DNA of 5,173 bases from Chloroflexota bacterium (GTDB lineage Bacteria; Chloroflexota; Anaerolineae; Anaerolineales; UBA4823). The position numbers and the translations under genes are program-made. Every line of letters begins with the position of its first letter. The first letter of the stretch is position 1. The notes under the pieces are model-generated. The model was given only the letters and a program-made list of their open reading frames with translations. It had not been told where the DNA came from and searched no databases. The stretch is taken from contig JAAZNS010000469.1 of NCBI GenBank assembly GCA_012798185.1, positions 1-5,173 of the forward strand, in the 5' to 3' direction. Below, one piece after another: positions 1 to 4,940 of the stretch.

Positions 1-279
1 AACTGGCAATGGAGTGCCAGCACGGGTACAGATGCAGCACCTTATTTTAGAATTTTCAACCCAATAAATCAAAGTACAAAATTTGACAAGGCGGGTAATT
101 ATATACGCACTTGGGTAACGGAATTATTAAATGTAAATGATAAATTTATTCATCAACCCTGGTTCATGAATCGTAAGGAACAAAATCGAAGCAATTGCCA
201 TATTGGTAAGGATTATCCTTTCCCCATTGTCGATTTAGCAAAATCAAGGTACCGTGCTTTAAACGCATTCGATAATTGA
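1..279 (+). CDS. phrB: Deoxyribodipyrimidine photo-lyase (class I), C-terminal fragment
   Basis: This is the last 92 codons of a class I CPD photolyase, a cytoplasmic flavoenzyme that uses blue light to split cyclobutane pyrimidine dimers in DNA. The 5' part lies outside the window. The visible part opens with N-W-Q-W and continues through S-T-G-T-D-A-A-P-Y-F-R-I-F-N-P (residues 7-21), the hallmark of the FAD-binding helical domain, then K-F-D, G-x-Y-I-R-x-W (about 32-38) and I-H-Q-P-W (about 49-53). It ends with a short basic tail and TGA at 277-279. The alignment with E. coli PhrB is from memory: the first Trp here should match Trp382, the FAD-proximal residue of the photoreduction chain. 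The catalytic Asn and the antenna-binding domain would lie upstream and cannot be checked. A cryptochrome of the same superfamily is the alternative, but the tail matches bacterial photolyases closely. The next gene begins 28 bp downstream, so co-transcription is likely. Confidence 0.93.
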   Translation, partial: NWQWSASTGTDAAPYFRIFNPINQSTKFDKAGNYIRTWVTELLNVNDKFIHQPWFMNRKEQNRSNCHIGKDYPFPIVDLAKSRYRALNAFDN

Positions 280-295
280 ATAATCAAATCAACAA

Positions 296-301
296 GTGGA
301 G
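296..301 (+). promoter_or_regulatory. Shine-Dalgarno site deciding the start of the GNAT-like gene
   Basis: GTGGAG lies six bases before the ATG at 308 and approximates the AGGAG consensus. The GTG at 296 is in the same frame and gives a slightly longer reading frame, but it is the first part of this ribosome-binding site and has no comparable site of its own upstream. The ATG at 308 is therefore the better start. Confidence 0.65.
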
Positions 302-307
302 CATCCA

Positions 308-1435
308 ATGATTACCATCGAAAAAATAAATACTAATAATAAATCCCAGGTACACCGATTTGTATCAATTCCATATCGGCTATACGCCAACCACCCACAA
401 TGGGTGCCGCCAATCATCTCAGATGTAAAATTGTATTTAAATAGAAATAAACACCCTTTCTTTGAACATTCCGATGCAGATTTCTTTATTGCGGTAAAAG
501 ATGGAAAAGATGTTGGCAGAATATCCGCTCTTGAAAACAAACGATTCAATAATTACCATCACAAAAAACAAGCCCAATTTTATTTCTTCGATTGCGAAAA
601 TGATATTGAAGCTGCTTCCGCACTATTTAATTGCGTCTTTGAGTGGTCAAAACTACGCGGACTCGATCGTGTGTTAGGACCCAAAGGGATGGGTCCCTTA
701 GATGGCTATGGAATTCTGGTGGAAGGGTTTGAACATCGCCAGATGATGACTATGATGAATTATAACTTTCCTTATTATTCCCAATTAATTGAAGCGAATG
801 GTTTTGTAAAAGAAGTTGATTTTGTTTCTTGCTATATTAACGCCAATACTTTTCAACTGCCTGAAAGGATTCATTCAATTGCAGAAAGAGTTCAAAAGCG
901 TGGAACATTATCAATTCAAAGATTCAAAAAAAAATCTGAACTGCGGGCATGGGCAAAAAGAATTGGTCAGGCATACAATGATGCGTTTGTCAACAATTGG
1001 GAATACTATCCGCTTACGGATAATGAAATTAAATTCGTTCTCGATAATATACTATTGTTGGCAGATCCAAAATTGATAAAAATTATCACTGCTGATCAAA
1101 AAGTAGTTGGGTTTTTGTTCGGCTTTCCAGATGTATCTGCTGCGCTTCAAAGAGCACGCGGTAAGCTCCTTCCATTTGGTATTTTCGACCTATTATTAGA
1201 AATGCGGAGAACGAACTGGCTAGCCCTCAATGGTGCCGGTATTTTACCTGAATATCATGGAAGAGGAGGTAATGCCTTACTCTATTCGGAAATGGAAAAA
1301 ACCATCCGCAGCTTTCACTTTGTTCATGCAGATCTCACCCAGATTGCTGAAACTGCCGAACAAATGCGACATGATTTGATTAATATTGGCGGCAAACCTT
1401 ACAAAAATCACCGTGTTTATGTCAAAATTCTCTAA
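308..1435 (+). CDS. GNAT-like N-acyltransferase, two-part, substrate unknown
   Basis: This 375-residue soluble protein resembles GNAT N-acetyltransferases, which move an acyl group from acyl-CoA to an amine. The substrate cannot be predicted. Residues 1 to about 175 form a conserved-looking block with R-L-Y-x-x-H-P-x-W-V-P-P (24-35), H-P-F-F-E-H (49-54), D-x-x-V-G-R-I-S-A (67-74) and G-P-K-G-M-G-P-L-D-G-Y-G (124-135). The VGRISA strand looks like a GNAT beta-strand. The second half contains V-V-G-F-L-F-G-F-P (266-274) and then G-A-G-I-L-P-E-Y-H-G-R-G (309-320), which fits GNAT motif A, where the pyrophosphate of CoA binds. At about 375 residues it is twice the length of a single GNAT fold, so two tandem GNAT-like domains, the first perhaps degenerate, are inferred. 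I remember similar proteins annotated as GNAT family or hypothetical in many environmental bacteria. There is no signal peptide or membrane segment. It sits 28 bp behind the photolyase gene. Confidence 0.8.
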   Translation: MITIEKINTNNKSQVHRFVSIPYRLYANHPQWVPPIISDVKLYLNRNKHPFFEHSDADFFIAVKDGKDVGRISALENKRFNNYHHKKQAQFYFFDCENDIEAASALFNCVFEWSKLRGLDRVLGPKGMGPLDGYGILVEGFEHRQMMTMMNYNFPYYSQLIEANGFVKEVDFVSCYINANTFQLPERIHSIAERVQKRGTLSIQRFKKKSELRAWAKRIGQAYNDAFVNNWEYYPLTDNEIKFVLDNILLLADPKLIKIITADQKVVGFLFGFPDVSAALQRARGKLLPFGIFDLLLEMRRTNWLALNGAGILPEYHGRGGNALLYSEMEKTIRSFHFVHADLTQIAETAEQMRHDLINIGGKPYKNHRVYVKIL

Positions 1436-1554
1436 TATAAAATTCGCCCATGAGTTTTTTCAGCTGGCAGTATTCGGAATGCATTCAATTTAATAAAAAA
1501 CGATCTAACTCACAAAATTGAAAGAATCACTCAAACTGATTGGATAGATATAAA
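1436..1554 (+). other. Intergenic gap before rph
   Basis: This 119-bp AT-rich gap contains no gene. It has a T6 run at 1455-1460 that is not preceded by a convincing stem, so I do not call a terminator. It also holds a perfect 10-bp palindrome GAATGCATTC at 1477-1486. A TTGAAA hexamer at 1518-1523 resembles a -35 box, but nothing at normal spacing is a good -10. A promoter for rph may be here, but the sequence does not fix its position. Confidence 0.5.
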
Positions 1555-2265
1555 ATGCGTGCAGATGGAAGAAAAAAAGATCAAATTAGAAATGTCGTTA
1601 TAACACCTGATTTTATCCTTTATCCCGAAGGATCGGTCCTTTTCCAGATGGGTAATACAAAAGTACTTTGCAATGTAACGGTAGAGGAATTAGTACCAAT
1701 TTGGATGCAAAAACAAGGAATTGAAGGAGGATGGATAACTGGAGAATACTCCCTTTTACCTCGTTCAACACATATACGAACCCCGCGAGAAAATTCAGGG
1801 CTATCAGGCAGAACTCAGGAAATTCGCAGGCTCATCGGGAGAAGCTTGCGTACATGTGTAGATTTAAAATTACTTGGACATCGCACATTTATCATAGATT
1901 GTGATGTATTACAAGCTGATGGCGGTACTCGAGCTGCATCGATTACGGGAGCATATGTTGCGTTATCAATTGCAATAAAAAAATTGATCGATAAAAGCAT
2001 TCTTCCCATTGATCTTAAATTAACGCCAGTTGCTGCCATCAGTGCAGGAATTGTTAACGGCGAAAAACTTCTCGATCTTGATTATCAAGAGGATTCGAAT
2101 GCCGATGTCGATATCAATGTGGTCATGAATGCGAAAAACGAATTCATAGAAATACAAATGACTGCCGAAAAGAAACCTTTCCCCTATAACGCATTGCTTG
2201 ATCTAATCGATCTATCTCGACTTGGAATATCAGAGTTATTTAAAATTCAAGGGTACTATTCTTGA
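1555..2265 (+). CDS. rph: Ribonuclease PH (phosphate-dependent 3'-5' exoribonuclease)
   Basis: RNase PH is a cytoplasmic hexameric enzyme that trims the 3' ends of tRNA precursors by phosphorolysis. It uses phosphate to remove nucleotides and releases nucleoside diphosphates. The 236-residue product is close to the usual 240 or so. It shows the standard start M-R-x-D-G-R (1-6), P-E-G-S-V (24-28), G-N-T-K-V-L-C (33-39), S-G-R-T-Q-E-I (84-90) with phosphate-site Arg86, the signature D-V-L-Q-A-D-G-G-T-R (117-126) with Thr125 and Arg126, and D-x-D-Y-Q-E-D-S-x-A-D-V-D (174-186) with the conserved acidic residues Asp180 and Asp186. ATG 1555 was chosen because MRADGR is the canonical N-terminus; an in-frame TTG at 1540 would add five unconserved residues. 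No strong Shine-Dalgarno site precedes it. One oddity is that the usual Q-G-T-A-E-G reads Q-M-T-A-E-K (201-206), and the C-terminus is short. Its frequent partner, a Ham1/RdgB pyrophosphatase gene, does not follow. Confidence 0.96.
   Translation: MRADGRKKDQIRNVVITPDFILYPEGSVLFQMGNTKVLCNVTVEELVPIWMQKQGIEGGWITGEYSLLPRSTHIRTPRENSGLSGRTQEIRRLIGRSLRTCVDLKLLGHRTFIIDCDVLQADGGTRAASITGAYVALSIAIKKLIDKSILPIDLKLTPVAAISAGIVNGEKLLDLDYQEDSNADVDINVVMNAKNEFIEIQMTAEKKPFPYNALLDLIDLSRLGISELFKIQGYYS
2248..2265 (+). promoter_or_regulatory. Possible coupled TTG start overlapping the rph stop
   Basis: The sequence CAAGGG (2248-2253), eight bases and then TTGA (2262-2265) places a possible ribosome-binding site and TTG start directly over the rph stop codon TGA. 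Starting here would add ten residues to the exported protein and couple its translation to rph. The ATG at 2292 lacks a recognisable Shine-Dalgarno site but gives a more typical signal peptide. Both starts are open. Confidence 0.35.
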
Positions 2266-2291
2266 GAATTTTTTCTGGGCGCCATTTCATT

Positions 2292-3338
2292 ATGAATTTG
2301 AAAATTTTAGTAAATAAAAATTTCAATAAATTCATTTATATATTCCTTGTGATTATAATTCCAATTTCATTACTTTTTACACATAATATTAACTATGCGA
2401 AATCTCAACAATATTTTTCCGGCATTGATTATTTACCGTTAATTATTCGCCAAGAAAATACGCCATCCATTGAAGGGTGCTTGATATTTCCTGCAAATAA
2501 TATCTGGAATACGCGCATCGATAACTTGCCTCTTGATCCAAACTCTGATGCCTATATAAACTCAATTGGTAAAAACACTGTTGTTCATCCCGATTTTGGA
2601 ACGGTTTGGGAGGGCGCGCCAATTGGTATTCCATATAATATCGTTTCCGCTAGTCAACCGCTTGCTCAGATTACTTTTGAATATGCGAGTGAAAGCGATC
2701 CAGGCCCTTACCCGATACCCGACAACCCACTCATAGAAGGCGGACCTTCGAGCACTGGCGACAGGCATATTTTAATTATCGAGAAGGATAATTGCGTCTT
2801 ATACGAGATATATAATGCATATCCGCTTCAAAACGGATCTTGGGAAGCAGGTTCCGGCGCAATTTTCGATCTTAAATCTAATTTGCTACGCCCAGATACT
2901 TGGACATCTGCTGACGCGGCTGGCTTACCGATTTTTCCCGGATTAGTAAGATATGATGAAGTAAACTCTGGAAAAATTACCCACGCCCTACGATTCACTG
3001 CTAATAACACCAGAAAACAACATATCTGGCCAGCCAGGCATGACGCTTCATCGCTTACCAATCAAAATATTCCTCCCATGGGACAAAGGTTCAGGTTGAA
3101 AAGCTCCTTCGACATATCGGGTTTTTCACCCCAAGTACAGGTGATTCTTACTGCGTTAAAAGAATATGGCATGTTCCTGGCAGATAATGGAAGCAACTGG
3201 TATATGAGCGGTGTTCCAGATCCTAGATGGGATGATGATATGCTGGTTAACGAATTGAAGCAAGTTAAAGGATCGGATTTCGAAGCCGTGATGGAATCTC
3301 AATTAATGGTCGACCCAAACAGCGGCCAAATAAAATGA
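2292..3338 (+). CDS. Exported protein of unknown function with conserved motifs
   Basis: This 348-residue protein carries an N-terminal export signal: Lys at 4, 9 and 13, then a hydrophobic stretch F-I-Y-I-F-L-V-I-I-I-P-I-S-L-L-F (14-29), then a polar region with N-Y-A-K-S at 34-38. There is no lipobox, so it is probably secreted or remains membrane-anchored. Next comes Y-L-P-L-I-I-R (47-53). The rest looks like one globular domain from about residue 63, with F-P-A-N-N-I-W-N (66-73), H-P-D-F-G (99-103), E-S-D-P-G-P-Y-P-I-P (134-143), G-D-R-H-I-L-I-I (156-163), Y-N-A-Y-P (174-178), R-Y-D-E-V (220-224), W-P-A-R-H (246-250) and D-N-G-S-N-W-Y (298-304), ending P-D-P-R-W-D-D-D, G-S-D-F-E. I remember similar uncharacterised exported proteins in Chloroflexota and Actinomycetota but know of no function. 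The only two cysteines, Cys63 and Cys168, could form a disulfide. The start is uncertain: TTG 2262 overlaps the rph stop and has a better ribosome-binding site. The ATPase gene follows 29 bp downstream. Confidence 0.8.
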   Translation: MNLKILVNKNFNKFIYIFLVIIIPISLLFTHNINYAKSQQYFSGIDYLPLIIRQENTPSIEGCLIFPANNIWNTRIDNLPLDPNSDAYINSIGKNTVVHPDFGTVWEGAPIGIPYNIVSASQPLAQITFEYASESDPGPYPIPDNPLIEGGPSSTGDRHILIIEKDNCVLYEIYNAYPLQNGSWEAGSGAIFDLKSNLLRPDTWTSADAAGLPIFPGLVRYDEVNSGKITHALRFTANNTRKQHIWPARHDASSLTNQNIPPMGQRFRLKSSFDISGFSPQVQVILTALKEYGMFLADNGSNWYMSGVPDPRWDDDMLVNELKQVKGSDFEAVMESQLMVDPNSGQIK

Positions 3339-3354
3339 TATTATTAATCCATTT

Positions 3355-3370
3355 GAGGAGAGATTAAGTG
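3355..3370 (+). promoter_or_regulatory. Strong Shine-Dalgarno site and GTG start of the ATPase gene
   Basis: GAGGAG (3355-3360) lies seven bases before GTG at 3368. This is the best ribosome-binding site in the window and fixes a GTG start. It lies in the 29-bp gap after the exported-protein gene, which favours co-transcription. Confidence 0.8.
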
Positions 3371-4654
3371 CAAGAAGAATACAAAATTAAAGATATCATT
3401 GCTGAACCAGATACAATTGAGGGGTTAAATATTCCTCAAAGCATTGTTATCGATATAATTCTCCGATTACTTTTCAATGAAGGAAATGTTTCTTTTAGCC
3501 GGTTTGCTGAAGTCTTAAAAGTACACAACCGCATTATCGATAGTATTCTAATGTGGATGCAAAAAGAACATTTAGCAGATGTATCCAAAGGTACAGCAGA
3601 AATTGGACGCTTTGGATATGTATTTACCTTAACCGACGCTGGCAAAGAAAGAGCAAGAGATGCACTCGAACGTAGTCAATATGTAGGACCAGTTCCTGTC
3701 TCCGTTCCAAGTTATATCCAGGGAATTGAAATTCAAACATCGGGGAAACGTCAAATTTCATCTGCGCAAGTTATTGATGCATTGAAATTATTAATCCTCC
3801 CAACGAACTTTCATCGTTATATCGGCCCAGCAATAAATTCTTGTAGTTCCTTATTCCTTTATGGGCCTCCTGGAAACGGTAAGACTACCATTGCTCAGGC
3901 TGCCGCATCTTTAATAGCCGGGACATCTCCAATTTGGCTTCCGTATTCCATCACGGCAGGCGGTCAAATAATTCAAATTTTTGATAGGCATATTCACAAA
4001 CCAATTTCTATCGAAAGCGGCAGAACCGCAGAATTCGGGAGATTCGATAAAAGGTGGGGATTATTCAAAAGACCTTCTGTAATGGTAGGGGGAGAATTGA
4101 AAATGGACGCCTTGGATTTACGATTTGATCCTGTGTCAAAAATATATGAAGCACCACTTCAGATGAAAGCGAATGGTGGGTTACTTTTAATCGATGACTT
4201 TGGCAGACAACAAATTCGCCCAGTTGACTTGTTTAACCGCTGGATTGTTCCTTTGGAAAGCCAGGTGGATATTATTCGGCTGCATAGCGGGCAATCTATT
4301 GTTGTACCATTTCGTTTATTATTGGTATTTAGTACAAATTTAAACCCTCACGATCTTGTTGATGATGCCTTTCTGCGCCGTATTCAAATGAAAGTCAATA
4401 TAACGCCTCCTGATGATAAACTTTTTTATCAGATTTTTATCATGGAATGCAAGCACTTAGGCATTGAGTTTAATAAAGACGCGTATTTACATCTAATACA
4501 AAATTGGTATAAACAACAAAATCGACCTTTTCAAGCTGTTCAACCTAGGGACATACTCAAAACCGTCATGGCGTTGTGTGAATATGAAGGGATTCCTCCC
4601 CAGCTTTCTCCAGAATTGATTGACGAAGCTTGTCTGATATATTTTGTGAAATAA
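3368..4654 (+). CDS. AAA+ ATPase with N-terminal winged-helix-like region
   Basis: This 428-residue cytoplasmic protein has the core of an AAA+ ATPase. Walker A is G-P-P-G-N-G-K-T (166-173), with Lys172 contacting ATP phosphates. Walker B is L-L-L-I-D-D (272-277), with two acidic residues for magnesium and water activation. Sensor 1 is F-S-T-N (321-324), and D-D-A-F-L-R-R (332-338) carries the likely arginine finger. A helical lid follows, including P-R-D-I-L-K (393-398), where Arg394 is a candidate sensor 2. Residues 20-100 look like a winged helix (Leu/Ile-rich helices, a Gly-rich turn, then Y-V-F-T-L-T-D-A-G-K-E-R-A, a typical wing-and-helix ending), suggesting DNA or protein binding. Residues 190-265 hold a less usual insertion, W-L-P-Y-S-I-T to G-G-E-L-K-M-D-A-L-D-L-R, between the Walker motifs. 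There are no membrane segments. I recognise the type from uncharacterised bacterial AAA ATPases, but not a specific pathway. Remodelling of a partner protein complex is an inference. Confidence 0.88.
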   Translation: MQEEYKIKDIIAEPDTIEGLNIPQSIVIDIILRLLFNEGNVSFSRFAEVLKVHNRIIDSILMWMQKEHLADVSKGTAEIGRFGYVFTLTDAGKERARDALERSQYVGPVPVSVPSYIQGIEIQTSGKRQISSAQVIDALKLLILPTNFHRYIGPAINSCSSLFLYGPPGNGKTTIAQAAASLIAGTSPIWLPYSITAGGQIIQIFDRHIHKPISIESGRTAEFGRFDKRWGLFKRPSVMVGGELKMDALDLRFDPVSKIYEAPLQMKANGGLLLIDDFGRQQIRPVDLFNRWIVPLESQVDIIRLHSGQSIVVPFRLLLVFSTNLNPHDLVDDAFLRRIQMKVNITPPDDKLFYQIFIMECKHLGIEFNKDAYLHLIQNWYKQQNRPFQAVQPRDILKTVMALCEYEGIPPQLSPELIDEACLIYFVK

Positions 4655-4696
4655 TCTTATCTGATAGTTTATGAGAGAGTCCAGCTTTAGAATGAG

Positions 4697-4734
4697 ATTG
4701 ATCAAATTCAATAATAATTGAAGAGAATTTTCTC
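4697..4734. repeat. Cluster of three short inverted repeats
   Basis: Three dyads sit back to back about 45 bp after the ATPase stop: TTGATCAA (4698-4705, perfect palindrome), TTCAAT-aata-ATTGAA (4707-4722) and GAGA-attt-TCTC (4723-4734). The dyads are AT-rich and no run of T follows, so this is not a standard intrinsic terminator. Transcription ending or protein binding are both possible. AT-rich DNA produces such short dyads by chance, so function is uncertain. Confidence 0.4.
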
Positions 4735-4757
4735 AGGTTTGTTAGAAAAGTCTTGAA

Positions 4758-4763
4758 TATAAT
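4758..4763 (+). promoter_or_regulatory. Candidate -10 box for the thiolase transcript
   Basis: TATAAT is a perfect match to the bacterial housekeeping -10 consensus. The nearest -35-like hexamer, TTGTTA at 4739-4744, is only 13 bases upstream, shorter than the usual 16-18, so the promoter is unproven. If used, it would give a leader of roughly 170 bases that includes the downstream hairpin and the repeat remnant. Confidence 0.35.
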
Positions 4764-4792
4764 GGATGTTTTCCTAAAAGAAAACCGTCATT
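4761..4792. repeat. Imperfect inverted repeat (hairpin) upstream of thiolase
   Basis: AATGG (4761-4765) pairs with TCATT (4788-4792, counting one G-U pair). Then comes a 2-by-2 mismatch, and GTTTTC (4768-4773) pairs perfectly with GAAAAC (4780-4785) around a six-base loop. No T run follows on either side, so a terminator is unlikely. Its right edge merges with the dispersed-repeat-like sequence that starts at 4787, so the hairpin may belong to the same element. Confidence 0.5.
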
Positions 4793-4810
4793 CTGAGTGA
4801 AGCCAAGAGT
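4787..4810. repeat. Probable decayed copy of a dispersed intergenic repeat
   Basis: GTCATTCTGAGTGAAGCC, followed by AAGAGT, closely matches the sequence GTCATTCTGAGCGAAG that I remember as a common dispersed intergenic repeat in many bacterial genomes, including Chloroflexota. The match carries a few substitutions, as in an old copy. Only one copy is in the window, so repetition cannot be shown here. Confidence 0.45.
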
Positions 4811-4926
4811 ATATACATTGCTTAGTTAGTAATTTCGCTACGATAAACATGACCATAATGATTTTTTGAACAGCCTCAAACATAAAATTCAAAAACTTCC
4901 TAATACTATCTGAGTTACTATTAAAA

Positions 4927-4932
4927 AAAGGA
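4927..4932 (+). promoter_or_regulatory. Shine-Dalgarno site of the thiolase gene
   Basis: AAAGGA ends eight bases before the ATG at 4941. Together with the conserved N-terminus that follows, this fixes the thiolase start. Confidence 0.7.
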
Positions 4933-4940
4933 ATAAGATA

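Larger units (their letters stand above)
4655..4940 (+). other. Structured intergenic region between the ATPase and thiolase genes
   Basis: This is the longest stretch without a gene. In order it holds a cluster of short AT-rich dyads (4697-4734), a TATAAT hexamer (4758-4763), a longer hairpin (4761-4792), a likely decayed copy of a dispersed repeat (4787-4810), an AT-rich section of about 100 bp with nothing I can name, and the thiolase ribosome-binding site. An antisense open frame crosses it (4788-4991) but has no recognisable protein features and overlaps the thiolase start. Confidence 0.7.

Noticed and set aside
296..307. GTG 296 as the start of the GNAT-like gene
   Set aside because: The GTG is part of the GTGGAG ribosome-binding site of ATG 308 and has no Shine-Dalgarno site of its own.
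816..1076. Overlapping + strand open frame inside the GNAT-like gene
   Set aside because: It lies wholly inside a well-supported gene in another frame, with low-complexity composition and no recognisable domain.
1451..1465. Intrinsic terminator at the T6 run after the GNAT-like gene
   Set aside because: I find no stable GC-containing stem directly before the T run.
1540..1554. TTG 1540 as the start of rph
   Set aside because: It would add five residues before the canonical MRADGR N-terminus and lacks a ribosome-binding site.
1518..1554. Promoter TTGAAA (1518-1523) with TATAAA (1549-1554) for rph
   Set aside because: The spacing of 25 bases is far too long and the second hexamer abuts the start codon.
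2443..3061. Three antisense open frames opposite the exported-protein gene
   Set aside because: They are shadows of the coding strand, without ribosome-binding sites or protein-like motifs.
4655..4940. Riboswitch, tRNA, small RNA or CRISPR in the spacer before thiolase
   Set aside because: There are no repeated units, no cloverleaf and no known riboswitch core. The hairpins present are short and AT-rich.
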